This document shows positions 1 to 6,169 of a stretch of DNA of 39,168 nucleotides, piece after piece. Position 1 is the first letter of the stretch. The number at the start of each line of letters is the position of its first letter. Source of the stretch: Bacillota bacterium (lineage in GTDB: Bacteria > Bacillota > Clostridia > Christensenellales > Borkfalkiaceae); NCBI GenBank assembly GCA_003343995.1, contig QAKE01000053.1, positions 1-39,168 on the forward strand. Direction: 5' to 3'. A model generated the notes under the pieces. That model had not been told where the DNA came from, did no database searches, and saw nothing but the letters and a program-made list of their open reading frames with translations. The translations under genes and the position numbers were made by a program.

Positions 1-173
1 TCGCCTCCATGCAGGCTGTCATCGACGGCACCTTCGGCGGCGCGACGCTCTACGGCACGCTGCAGAACAACACCCTCTCCGCCGGCGCGCTGAGCGATCT
101 TGTTCCCGCCGACGTGCAGGAGAAGTACCTCGCCTACATCGACCAGATGATCGCGGGCACGTTTATGCAGTAA
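1..173 (+). CDS. BMP-family ABC transporter substrate-binding lipoprotein, C-terminal end (partial, probable host gene)
   Basis: The reading frame is open from the window edge and stops with TAA at 171-173; only about 56 C-terminal residues are present. The tail contains a VIDGTFGG...LYGTL segment followed by VPADVQEKY and a final helix. This resembles the C-terminus of BmpA/Med-type substrate-binding lipoproteins, which bind nucleosides outside the membrane for an ABC importer. It is the only feature that looks chromosomal, it points toward the prophage, and it ends 281 bases before the first mobile-element gene. The family call rests on a short C-terminal stretch, so it is moderate. I see no sign of truncation by insertion; the stop looks natural. 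Confidence 0.5.
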   Translation, partial: ASMQAVIDGTFGGATLYGTLQNNTLSAGALSDLVPADVQEKYLAYIDQMIAGTFMQ

Positions 174-454
174 TCTCTTGCGGAACTCCCAAAGCGCCTG
201 GCGGACCCTGTGTCCGCCGGGCACTTTCCCCGTTTTCGGGCATTCTCGCCGGGAAATGCGGCTGCCGACCGGGGAAAACTGTCGACAAAAGTCAAGAATA
301 AATTGCAAAAAGTTATAAAAAATATTTGACAGGATAAAACCGGGGCGGGTGCAGGGGCGCAAACGCTCCGGTTTTGCCTGCCTCCCTTTACAGAATGGCG
401 CAGAAACTCCGCCGGGGCCTTTGGGAGGCTCCGGCCCGTTCGGTGGTGTGCAAT
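174..454. other. Chromosome-prophage junction interval (left attachment end not resolved)
   Basis: No gene is visible between the host-like stop codon and the transposase stop codon. The stretch changes from GC-rich to AT-rich around 285-340 and back. It holds an inverted repeat AAAACCGG (336-343)/CCGGTTTT (368-375). It also holds an imperfect 10-bp hairpin, 411-420 with 426-435, just beyond the transposase gene that could end its mRNA. The left end of the element must lie here if the first gene is chromosomal, but without the right end I cannot identify a duplicated target or terminal repeat. Confidence 0.4.
200..218 (+). terminator. Hairpin after the host gene, possible terminator
   Basis: Arms GGCGGAC (200-206) and GTCCGCC (212-218) form a perfect 7-bp stem with a 5-base loop, 27 bases after the BMP-like stop codon. 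There is no immediate T run, only short T stretches further on, so termination is plausible rather than certain. Confidence 0.35.
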
Positions 455-1489
455 TCAGGCGGCCACATACTCCCGGAATAGGTCGCTTGCAGTTTTCCAG
501 CCCAGGACCCGGCGCGGGTAGTTGTTCATCCACCTGGCCGCCTCCGCCACCTCCGCCGGTGTTACGTCGTCAAAATTGGTCCCTTTCGGGAACCAACGGC
601 GCAAGATCCGGTTCATGTTCTCGTTGCTCCCGCGCTCATGTGGGGAATACGGGTGACAGTAATAAACCTTTGTGCGTGGGCTTTTCAGACGGTAGGACTT
701 TTCTATGCCCTCGCAGTCCATAAACTCGCACCCATTGTCCACGGTAATGGAGCGGAAGATCCGGCGGAAGTCCTTTCCCATTTTCCGCTCCAGGCGGTTT
801 AATGCCCGTACAACGCTTTGCGCGGTGTGGTCCGGCACCCGGATCACAATTCCCATCCGCGTCAGGCGTTCGGTCAGGACCAGCAGGGCGGCGCTGGATC
901 CCACCGGCCCCATGACGCTATCCATTTCCCAATGGCCAAACGTCTGCCGGCGCCGCACTTCCGGCGGGCGGTTCTCTATCGTTTCGCCCTTGGGCCGGTT
1001 TGCCCAGTCATAACTCTGGCGTTCTGGCCGGCGCTCTCCTTTGTAAAGCAGGTGATCGGCAGACAGTTCCAGGAACACGTCGCCCCGATAGATGTAGGAA
1101 TATAGCGTGGTTTCGCATATTTGTGTATCGAACTGCAGGCCCTCGGCTTTGATATAGGCCAGGGCGGCGCCAGGACTGAAATGCTCCTCGATGATCTTTT
1201 GCTCCAGGAAGTTGGCCAGGGCAAAGTCCTTTCCCAGCTTAATGTCCGACCCTTTGGCCCGGAGGTGTTCCTGGTATTTCTGCTCCGCCACGTCCGCGCA
1301 GTATTCCTCTTTGAACACATAACCCTCATGTTGCTGGACGCACAGGCCCCGCTTGATCTCATAATAGATTGTTCTTTCACAACAGCCGATCATGGCGGCG
1401 ATCTCTTTCGGCTTGGCCCCGGTACGCAGCGCCCCCTCGATTTTCAAGCGGTCCGCCGCCTGCAGGTGTTTATATCCCTTATGGTTCAT
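455..1489 (-). CDS. IS30-family transposase (intact)
   Basis: A 344-residue DDE transposase. An N-terminal helix-turn-helix (about residues 8-50, with ERTIYYEIKRG) should bind the element ends. The RNase H-like catalytic core follows, with D190 (HWEMDS), D251 (TVDNG) and E285 (HERGSNEN), giving the D-33-E spacing typical of IS30. The ATG at 1489 is chosen because GGGGGACCT lies just upstream. An in-frame extension to 1567 would overlap the regulator gene and has no ribosome-binding site. It lies 57 bases after the XRE gene in the same direction and next to the chromosome junction. No IS-type inverted repeats could be paired around it, so it may be a resident IS or the phage's own mobility gene. 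The catalytic residues look complete. Confidence 0.9.
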   Translation of the reverse strand: MNHKGYKHLQAADRLKIEGALRTGAKPKEIAAMIGCCERTIYYEIKRGLCVQQHEGYVFKEEYCADVAEQKYQEHLRAKGSDIKLGKDFALANFLEQKIIEEHFSPGAALAYIKAEGLQFDTQICETTLYSYIYRGDVFLELSADHLLYKGERRPERQSYDWANRPKGETIENRPPEVRRRQTFGHWEMDSVMGPVGSSAALLVLTERLTRMGIVIRVPDHTAQSVVRALNRLERKMGKDFRRIFRSITVDNGCEFMDCEGIEKSYRLKSPRTKVYYCHPYSPHERGSNENMNRILRRWFPKGTNFDDVTPAEVAEAARWMNNYPRRVLGWKTASDLFREYVAA

Positions 1490-1545
1490 AGGTCCCCCTT
1501 TCCTGGGGACGCAAAAGGACGGCGTGGTGTCATTCCCACGCCGTC

Positions 1546-1788
1546 CTATTCTCTCCCCAGCAGCCACAACACGGGGACCTCCAGCACCTCCGCGATCACC
1601 ACCGCCTCAAAGTCGGCCACAAATCTGGACCCGCTTTCCATGCGGCTGATCGTGTCCCGCTCCACCATGACGCCCCGCAGTTGCAGCAGCTTGCAGAGGT
1701 CGCTTTGTGAAAGTCGGCGCTTTAGGCGGGCCTCCCGGATCCGGTCCCCGCATATATTCCTTTTTCCGTGGTATTCGTAAAACTTCAT
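1546..1788 (-). CDS. XRE/Cro-family helix-turn-helix regulator
   Basis: An 80-residue protein with one HTH_3 domain covering about residues 15-72. The recognition region runs RLSQSDLCKLLQLRG then RDTISRMESGSRF, followed by the dimerisation helix ending in VPVLWLLGRE. Such proteins repress phage or transposon promoters. The start has a strong GGAGGGGAACC ribosome-binding site. It is upstream of, and co-directional with, the IS30 transposase, so it probably controls it. A perfect 12-bp inverted repeat with 14-base spacer lies 43-80 bases upstream (1831-1868) and is the best candidate operator. Whether it is the lysogeny repressor or only a local regulator is unknown. Confidence 0.8.
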   Translation of the reverse strand: MKFYEYHGKRNICGDRIREARLKRRLSQSDLCKLLQLRGVMVERDTISRMESGSRFVADFEAVVIAEVLEVPVLWLLGRE

Positions 1789-1830
1789 TGGTTCCCCTCC
1801 CGGGCGTGGGAATAGCCAGTATTTTTCTTG

Positions 1831-1868
1831 ATATTAACACGGCCTCGGCGTCAAACCCGTGTTAATAT
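1831..1868. promoter_or_regulatory. Inverted-repeat operator upstream of the XRE gene
   Basis: ATATTAACACGG (1831-1842) and its exact reverse complement CCGTGTTAATAT (1857-1868) are separated by 14 bases. A TTGACG hexamer on the minus strand, a possible -35, lies in the spacer. A partial third copy, CCGTGTT, occurs at 1908-1914. This arrangement fits autoregulation by the adjacent XRE protein. There is no T tract, so a terminator is unlikely. Confidence 0.55.
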
Positions 1869-1923
1869 TCAGCACCATAAAATATTGGCCACCCAGAGGG
1901 GATTTATCCGTGTTGTCAAAAAT

Positions 1924-1951
1924 GCCCCGGCGCCGTATATGACACCGGGGC
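1924..1951 (-). terminator. Rho-independent terminator after the RHH gene
   Basis: GCCCCGG (1924-1930) pairs with CCGGGGC (1945-1951). On the minus strand the stem is followed by ATTTTTG. It begins 6 bases after the stop codon of the 1958-2155 gene and separates it from the XRE-transposase unit. Confidence 0.7.
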
Positions 1952-1957
1952 CTCCTT

Positions 1958-2155
1958 TTATTCTCCCAGGATTTGCTCCGCCAGCGTGTCCATGGCTTTT
2001 TCCATGAACTCGTTTAGACTATACCCGGCAGCCTCCGCCGCCGCCCTGTATCTGTCCTTTTTGCCCTTTTTGACGAAAGGGGAAAGTCTGTCGTAATTTG
2101 CGGCGTTATACTTGTTTTTCGCTTTTGTCGCCGCCGTGCCCGTTTTCTTTTCCAT
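1958..2155 (-). CDS. Arc/CopG-like ribbon-helix-helix DNA-binding protein
   Basis: A 65-residue basic protein. Residues about 18-60 (NYDRLSPFVKKGKKDRYRAA, then EAAGYSLNEFMEKAMDTLAE) match the strand-helix-helix layout of Arc-like repressors common in Clostridia mobile elements. It should bind DNA as a dimer of dimers. The start has AAAGGAGG at good spacing. Its own promoter (-10 TATAAT at 2182-2177) overlaps a palindromic ACTTG-TG-CAAGT site, and two more CAAGTATAT copies sit in the divergent plus-strand promoter. It therefore probably represses both itself and the small-gene operon at 2310-2842. It could be an antitoxin-type regulator of that operon, but that is inference. Confidence 0.7.
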   Translation of the reverse strand: MEKKTGTAATKAKNKYNAANYDRLSPFVKKGKKDRYRAAAEAAGYSLNEFMEKAMDTLAEQILGE

Positions 2156-2176
2156 GGGATCGCCTCCTTTGGCTAT

Positions 2177-2205
2177 ATTATAACCGCGTCGCTGTACTTG
2201 TGCAA
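2177..2205 (-). promoter_or_regulatory. Leftward promoter of the RHH gene
   Basis: Minus-strand -10 TATAAT (2182-2177) with a 17-base spacer to a weak -35 TTGCAC (2205-2200). The -35 lies inside the ACTTGTGCAAGT palindrome, which suggests self-repression. Confidence 0.6.
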
Positions 2206-2281
2206 GTATATATATTGCACAATCTTACACAAGTATATTTGTTCATTATTCCGTCTTGAAAATATACTCACACAAGTATAT
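2196..2281. promoter_or_regulatory. Cluster of three CAAGTATAT operator sites
   Basis: The motif CAAGTATAT occurs at 2203-2211, 2230-2238 and 2273-2281, the last two as CACAAGTATAT. The first is part of an inverted repeat, ACTTG (2196-2200)/CAAGT (2203-2207). Sites overlap the leftward -35 and the rightward -10, so one protein could control both promoters. The RHH product is the obvious candidate. Confidence 0.6.
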
Positions 2282-2284
2282 AAT
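2256..2284 (+). promoter_or_regulatory. Rightward promoter of the small-gene operon
   Basis: -35 TTGAAA (2256-2261), 17-base spacer, consensus -10 TATAAT (2279-2284). This is among the best sigma-A promoter matches in the window. The third operator copy overlaps the -10. It fires against the direction of the phage late genes. Confidence 0.75.
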
Positions 2285-2309
2285 GATAATCAGAAAGGGG
2301 GTGGTTGAC

Positions 2310-2444
2310 ATGGCAAAGCAAAAGAAAAAGCGCCGACGGCGTAAACCGACGGCGCAGGCCAGATACCAGGTTGCAGCTGATATTCTGGCGGGCACAATAT
2401 CCGGCCTCATAGTCCTGGCAATCCAAAAATTGCTTGACTGGTAA
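2310..2444 (+). CDS. 44-residue basic membrane peptide, unknown function
   Basis: Residues 2-16 are extremely basic (KQKKKRRRRK). Residues about 20-41 form one hydrophobic helix (ILAGTISGLIVLAIQKLL). The ATG is preceded by AAAGGGGGTGG and lies 26 bases after the TATAAT box. It is the first gene of a plus-strand unit controlled by the divergent RHH protein. I do not recognise the family. A cationic head followed by one membrane helix is compatible with a small toxin, holin-like or exclusion peptide, but nothing in the sequence decides between these. A TTG start further upstream would lie in the promoter and is rejected. Confidence 0.6.
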   Translation: MAKQKKKRRRRKPTAQARYQVAADILAGTISGLIVLAIQKLLDW

Positions 2445-2450
2445 AGGCCA

Positions 2451-2478
2451 GGGGTGCGGGGCCTGAACCCCGCACCCC
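2451..2478 (+). other. Perfect 11-bp hairpin between two small genes
   Basis: GGGGTGCGGGG (2451-2461) pairs with CCCCGCACCCC (2468-2478) around a 6-base loop, starting 6 bases after the first small gene. The following bases are A-rich, so it is not a standard terminator. It could stabilise or process the mRNA, or attenuate the downstream genes. Confidence 0.55.
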
Positions 2479-2523
2479 AAATATAAAACAAATCGCATGG
2501 TTTTGTCAATAGGAGGGCATACA

Positions 2524-2616
2524 ATGAAGTTTCTAATTTCACTCGCTGTTTTCGTGGCGCTGTTCGTCCCGCTCCGGCGGCTGTTTCGGAAAATCTTTTG
2601 CAGGGGAGGAAAATAA
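2524..2616 (+). CDS. 30-residue single-helix membrane peptide
   Basis: Starts at ATG 2524 behind a near-perfect AGGAGGG site. It consists of an N-terminal hydrophobic helix (FLISLAVFVALFVPL) and a basic tail (RRLFRKIFCRGGK) with one cysteine. Its TAA is one base before the next ATG, so the two are probably translationally coupled. The function is unknown. Together with the preceding 44-residue peptide it makes a pair of tiny membrane peptides under one operator-controlled promoter. It is easily missed because of its size. Confidence 0.55.
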   Translation: MKFLISLAVFVALFVPLRRLFRKIFCRGGK

Positions 2617-2617
2617 A

Positions 2618-2842
2618 ATGCTGGTCAAGATCAACGGAAAGTATGGTGCCAGGGTCGGCAATATCCAGGTGTTTACCATGGAACGGGCAGTGGAGGTGTT
2701 CCAAATGTTCGTGGCCCGGTGCTATGAAAATCTCACAATGGAAAGCAGTTGCGTCCTCTCCGACGTTTCGGACGATATGCACCGCCTGGGGTTCAGCTGG
2801 GCGGAGATCGAGGACATGGAACTGGCGGCAATCCCGCAGTAA
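2618..2842 (+). CDS. 74-residue acidic protein of unknown function
   Basis: ATG at 2618 with GGGGAGGAAAATAA upstream, immediately after the 30-residue peptide gene. The protein is soluble-looking and acidic at the C-terminus (DVSDDMHRLGFSWAEIEDME); residues 20-45 look helical. I do not recognise a domain. It is the last gene of the rightward unit and is followed by a hairpin terminator. Its promoter-operon-terminator context argues that it is a lysogenic-conversion or regulatory cargo unit rather than part of the virion operon. Confidence 0.6.
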   Translation: MLVKINGKYGARVGNIQVFTMERAVEVFQMFVARCYENLTMESSCVLSDVSDDMHRLGFSWAEIEDMELAAIPQ

Positions 2843-2845
2843 TAA

Positions 2846-2874
2846 ACCCCCGGCGCCAGGACGGTGCCGGGGGT
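2846..2874 (+). terminator. Terminator between converging operons
   Basis: ACCCCCGGC (2846-2854) pairs with GCCGGGGGT (2866-2874), then CCTCTTTAT. It sits between the rightward small-gene operon and the leftward lysis genes, which converge here, and could stop both. Confidence 0.65.
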
Positions 2875-2879
2875 CCTCT

Positions 2880-3206
2880 TTATCTATTCCAGTTTGTGAT
2901 CTGCTCCAGGGCCTCCCGGAGTTTATCAAACCCGAACATAGCCGCGTAACACACGAACACGCCCAGGGCCACGGCCCCGGCCACCATGTACCAGGTGACG
3001 GCCCAGCCCATGATCTGGCACACGGCGAAAAACGCCAGCAGGGTCACCACCATGGCCACGATAAAGGCCAGGACGTTGGTGGGGATCTTCTCCCAGGTCA
3101 ATTTTTTAAGCACCTGCACAATGATGTTGGTGGCCACGGTCAGGATCAGGGCCGCCAGCAGGATGGCAGAGATCGCCATGGGGATATACTGCATAATGGT
3201 TTCCAT
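2880..3206 (-). CDS. Putative holin-like membrane protein
   Basis: A 108-residue protein with three predicted membrane helices, about residues 8-33, 44-66 and 70-92, and a charged C-terminus (FDKLREALEQITNWNR). Start has AGGAGGACAAAGAC. It lies directly downstream of the endolysin, the usual place for a holin or accessory lysis membrane protein. Size and topology fit, but the sequence does not match a holin family I can name. The 133-residue membrane protein and the XhlA-like protein upstream are competing holin candidates. Confidence 0.5.
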   Translation of the reverse strand: METIMQYIPMAISAILLAALILTVATNIIVQVLKKLTWEKIPTNVLAFIVAMVVTLLAFFAVCQIMGWAVTWYMVAGAVALGVFVCYAAMFGFDKLREALEQITNWNR

Positions 3207-3226
3207 GTCTTTGTCCTCCTATGATT

Positions 3227-4216
3227 TTATTTCACAGCCCCACCCAGGGCGCACAGGAGCGCCCCCAGGCTGGGGAATGTGCCGTAATTGGCCAGCCAGT
3301 AGTCCGGCGTATTGATCACGCCAGCGGCCACCAGGGCCGCCACGCCCTCCTCCGGTGTGGCCGTCCGTGTCCCGGCCTTGGTGATCTTCTCCGCCGCCTT
3401 AGTCAGCAGAATGTCCAGGTATTTGACCTTGCCGGAGGCTGCGGCCTGCGCCCAGTAGTCCGGGGAGTTGATCACGCCCAGGCGGGCCAGCTTGGCCGTG
3501 GCGGCTGCCGCCGCCGTCAAATAGATAACCTGCCCCACATGGATCAGGTTGGGGTTTTTGATCCCGTTGATCTCCGCCAGGGCCTCCACCGTGGCGCCGT
3601 ATTTCTTGGCAATCTTGCCCAGGGTGTCACCGGCCACGACGGTGTGGGAGGTGACGGCCTGGGGCGTTGCCTGGGGTGTTGCCGGGGCCTCCGCCGCGCT
3701 GATCTTCTTTGCAATCGCGGCAAAGTCAGGGCAGATAAACCCACGAATATATTTCCCGTTCACGGCCATGGTGCGCTTGCCCACCTTGCCGCCGGACATA
3801 TTGCCCTCGGTGACGGTGAACTTTCCGCCGCCGGTGGCGGTGACAATACCGATATGGTCCCCGGCTCCGGTGCAGTCCCCCACGCCATTGTCGTCCCAGT
3901 CGTACACGCAGGCGTCCCCGATCTTGGGGGTGTGGGCGTCGTCCTCCACCCAAATGCCCAGGCTCTTGGCCACCAGGGTGTATTTTTCCACCCCGCACTC
4001 GGTCCCGGTGTACTCTGCGATCCCGGCCTTGATGTATGCCGCGCTGGCGGTGGTGGCGCAATAGGCGTCCGTCACTTTCACGGTGTAACCCCTGGCCAGC
4101 GGGCGGTGGGTGTTGTAAATCTCCAGGATCTCCAGGTGCTTGGCGCTGCCTTTGGTGGCGCCCACCCATGCGTTGATAATGTCGGCAACTTTCTGCCGCA
4201 GTTCGTTTTCTGTCAT
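3227..4216 (-). CDS. Endolysin: CHAP-like cysteine peptidase, LysM and paired C-terminal repeats
   Basis: A 329-residue modular lysin. The N-terminal domain (residues 1-165) looks like a CHAP/NlpC-type amidase-endopeptidase, with C53 in DAYCATT and H121 in DHIGIV as likely catalytic residues. Residues about 190-233 are a LysM peptidoglycan-binding domain (HTVVAGDTLGKIAKKYGAT...NPNLIHVGQVIYL). The tail has two copies of a 35-40-residue module centred on GVINSPDYW (247-255) and GVINTPDYW (299-307). The same module occurs twice at the end of the tail-hub protein at 13981-15279. No signal peptide is visible, so release depends on a holin. Start has CGGAGGTTATACCA. It degrades host wall at the end of infection. 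Confidence 0.8.
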   Translation of the reverse strand: MTENELRQKVADIINAWVGATKGSAKHLEILEIYNTHRPLARGYTVKVTDAYCATTASAAYIKAGIAEYTGTECGVEKYTLVAKSLGIWVEDDAHTPKIGDACVYDWDDNGVGDCTGAGDHIGIVTATGGGKFTVTEGNMSGGKVGKRTMAVNGKYIRGFICPDFAAIAKKISAAEAPATPQATPQAVTSHTVVAGDTLGKIAKKYGATVEALAEINGIKNPNLIHVGQVIYLTAAAAATAKLARLGVINSPDYWAQAAASGKVKYLDILLTKAAEKITKAGTRTATPEEGVAALVAAGVINTPDYWLANYGTFPSLGALLCALGGAVK

Positions 4217-4231
4217 TGGTATAACCTCCGA

Positions 4232-4633
4232 TCACACGCCAACGTCCGGCGGTTCTTCTCGCTCCACGGGCGCCTCCGGGGCGCCCCGGGCGCTCCCGCT
4301 CGGTGCGCCGGCCTTTTCCTTGCTGGTCTTGATCCAGCCCATCACGCCGTTTTCCAGGCCGCAGACGCCAAACACACAGGCCGTCAGGGTGGTGGGTTCC
4401 GCGCCGGTGTGCCAAAATACCGCCAGATCGGCCACGGTGTAGGCGATCAGCACCACGGCCTCCAGGATCAGCACCTTGTCCATGACGCCCATTTTCCCCT
4501 TTTCCCCGCGCAGTTGGCGGCGCAGGTCCCGAACCTTATGCCGGAGGCGACGCAGGGCGGCGCGGGCCAGGAGAACCCCCAGCGCCGCGCCGATGGCCCA
4601 GGCCACGGCGGCCACAATAATGGTTTTCATCAT
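4232..4633 (-). CDS. Small phage membrane protein, possible holin/antiholin
   Basis: 133 residues. The N-terminal helix (IIVAAVAWAIGAALGVLLARAAL) is followed by a very basic stretch (RRLRHKVRDLRRQLRGEKGK). One or two further hydrophobic segments follow (VLILEAVVLIAYTVADLAVF and LTACVFGVCGL), then a Pro/Glu-rich tail. The ATG at 4633 overlaps the upstream stop as ATGA; a longer form starting at 4729 would be out of context. It lies between the XhlA-like gene and the endolysin. Its location suggests a role in lysis, but I do not recognise the family. Confidence 0.55.
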   Translation of the reverse strand: MMKTIIVAAVAWAIGAALGVLLARAALRRLRHKVRDLRRQLRGEKGKMGVMDKVLILEAVVLIAYTVADLAVFWHTGAEPTTLTACVFGVCGLENGVMGWIKTSKEKAGAPSGSARGAPEAPVEREEPPDVGV

Positions 4634-4965
4634 GCTGCCACCGTCAGCAGGTAAATGATCCCTGCGCCCAGGGCCGTGACAAGCGCCCCCACAATGCCGT
4701 AAATGATCTTTTCCACCATGCCGTCCCACCGCTTCGCGGGTTTCTGCTCGATGGTTTCCACCTTGGCGTCCAGTTTGGCCACGTCGGCCTTGATCTCCGC
4801 CATGGCGGTGGTCTGGTGCTTTTGCTCGGTGGCCATGACCTCCACGGCGGTGGCCAGCCGGTTCACGGCGTCAATTTGCCCGGCCAGTTCATTGATCCGG
4901 TGGGTGTTGGATTTGCTCCGGGCGTCAACCTCTGTCATCTTCACGGCCATTTCTTCCTGGTTCAC
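4630..4965 (-). CDS. XhlA-like phage haemolysin/holin-associated protein
   Basis: 111 residues starting with GTG (4965), which overlaps the previous stop codon and has GGAGGTGGTCCG upstream. Residues about 1-75 form a long amphipathic coiled coil. The C-terminus is one membrane helix preceded by KRWDGMVEKI (IIYGIVGALVTALGAGIIYLL). This layout is that of the XhlA family, membrane proteins that work with holin and endolysin in Bacillus PBSX-type phages. It sits at the head of the lysis cassette. The topology match is good; the family name is from pattern recognition. Confidence 0.65.
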   Translation of the reverse strand: MNQEEMAVKMTEVDARSKSNTHRINELAGQIDAVNRLATAVEVMATEQKHQTTAMAEIKADVAKLDAKVETIEQKPAKRWDGMVEKIIYGIVGALVTALGAGIIYLLTVAA

Positions 4966-5132
4966 CGGACCACCTCCCCAATGGCGTCCGCGTAGTCCTT
5001 GCGGACCGCCGCGATCTCCTCCTCATGGCGGAGGGCGCCCAGCTGGGCCAATTCCATGGCCTGGGCCTGTATAATTACATTCATGCGGTCAATGATCCCG
5101 CACAGATCCGCGATCACCTTTGTGCTGTTCAT
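4962..5132 (-). CDS. 56-residue helical phage protein
   Basis: Starts at ATG 5132 behind GAAAGGGG and ends overlapping the XhlA-like GTG. The sequence is almost entirely helical and acidic (residues 1-56, with HEEEIAAVRKDYADAIGEVV). Extending the frame to 5273 gives a Gly/Pro-rich stretch that is clearly the antisense of neighbouring coding, so the short form is chosen. Function unknown; position is just upstream of the lysis genes. Confidence 0.55.
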   Translation of the reverse strand: MNSTKVIADLCGIIDRMNVIIQAQAMELAQLGALRHEEEIAAVRKDYADAIGEVVR

Positions 5133-5545
5133 TTCCGCGCCCCTTTCTTTGCTCCCACCAGGTCGGCAATATGTCGCAGATCCTCCACCGGGGCCTCGAA
5201 AAACGCATGGCCCCACAGCCAAAAGTCCGGGCTGTCCTGCCGGCGGTATTTCTCGCACCGGGGATCCTCCCACACTTTATTCCAACGGGCTTGGTGGTCC
5301 TTATCCCGCGTAGACAGGCGGGCAATAATGGAGGCGGTCAGCTGGCCGCGCTCCATGCCGTTGCCGTCGTCGTTCCGGGCAAAATAGTCATGGGCATTTT
5401 GGGAGGTGACGGCACACAGGGGCGTGTCGTTCAGGACCAGGAAACCGTCCACGGCCTGCACAGGCGTCCCCCATGGGACGTTTGCCGGGCCGCTGACGCC
5501 CATAAACCGCGCCCGCCGCGTGGTGATGTACTCGATCCGATCCAC
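5129..5545 (-). CDS. Conserved-looking phage protein of unknown function
   Basis: 138 residues, GTG start at 5545 with GGAGGTGTAAGCC at ideal spacing, only four bases after the preceding stop. It is rich in Trp and Arg (QARWNKVWEDPRCEKYRR, DSPDFWLWGHAFF) with no membrane helix or motif I recognise. Located between the carbohydrate-binding-like gene and the lysis cassette. It could be a tail-fibre accessory or assembly factor; there is nothing direct to support either. Confidence 0.55.
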   Translation of the reverse strand: MDRIEYITTRRARFMGVSGPANVPWGTPVQAVDGFLVLNDTPLCAVTSQNAHDYFARNDDGNGMERGQLTASIIARLSTRDKDHQARWNKVWEDPRCEKYRRQDSPDFWLWGHAFFEAPVEDLRHIADLVGAKKGARK

Positions 5546-5548
5546 GGC

Positions 5549-6169
5549 TTACACCTCCGCCGCAATCTCGGTCCAGCCATACACACCAGGCTCCCACACG
5601 TTTGCGTCCACGTCGCTGGTCCAGCGTTTCCCGTTGTGGGAAACCTTGGCGTCCTTTGCATAGGCGTCCGTGCTGCCCACGGGCTGGGACCATTCGGGCC
5701 ACTCCTCCGCCGGATCGGAAATGGCCACCCACAGGCTGGGGGCCGCGTCCGGCGTCCAGTCGGATTGTGACGTGTGGGCGGTCAGACACTTATACAGTTT
5801 CCCGTCCGTGTGCTTTCTGATCTGCCCCTCGGTGTATGCCACCGGGTAGGCCCACATGGCGAACAGGTCCGCGTGTTCCATGGCGGTGGTGGCGTCGATG
5901 TTTCCGGCCTCCGCCAGGGTGACGAACACGATCCCGCCAGCGTCCGCCGCCTTGGTGATTTCCACCCCGGCGTCGGTTTCCTCCAGCATGACCGTTTCCA
6001 CGCCCTCCATGGCCGTGCGGCCCAAAAGGTGATACGGGACGCCGCCCAGGGCGATCCCCGCCGCCTCCTCCTCCTGGCACAGGACAAAGCACCCGTTTTC
6101 CGCCTGCTTGATGTAGGTGGGGGCCTCGGTCATGGCCAGGGTGGCCCCGTCCTTTGTGATCTTATACAT
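5549..6169 (-). CDS. Phage protein with C-terminal chitin/carbohydrate-binding-like modules
   Basis: 206 residues. The ATG at 6169 is chosen because GGAGGTGCAAACC, within the end of the reverse transcriptase gene, precedes it; the two genes overlap by 8 bases. The N-terminal half (KITKDGATLAMTEAPTYIK) looks like a small beta domain. The C-terminal half has a segment like CBM5/12: YKCLTAHTSQSDWTPDAAPS, LWVAIS, then a second aromatic-rich stretch ending in WEPGVYGWTEIAAEV. Such modules bind surface polysaccharide, so it may be a minor tail or receptor-binding accessory protein. Its position just after the DGR suggests an association with the adhesion apparatus. Confidence 0.6.
   Translation of the reverse strand: MYKITKDGATLAMTEAPTYIKQAENGCFVLCQEEEAAGIALGGVPYHLLGRTAMEGVETVMLEETDAGVEITKAADAGGIVFVTLAEAGNIDATTAMEHADLFAMWAYPVAYTEGQIRKHTDGKLYKCLTAHTSQSDWTPDAAPSLWVAISDPAEEWPEWSQPVGSTDAYAKDAKVSHNGKRWTSDVDANVWEPGVYGWTEIAAEV

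Noticed and set aside
1490..1567. N-terminal extension of the IS30 transposase to 1567
   Set aside because: It overlaps the end of the XRE gene and has no ribosome-binding site, while GGGGG precedes the ATG at 1489.
3221..4654. 477-codon plus-strand frame opposite the endolysin
   Set aside because: Antisense shadow of the endolysin and membrane-protein genes, with no recognisable domain.
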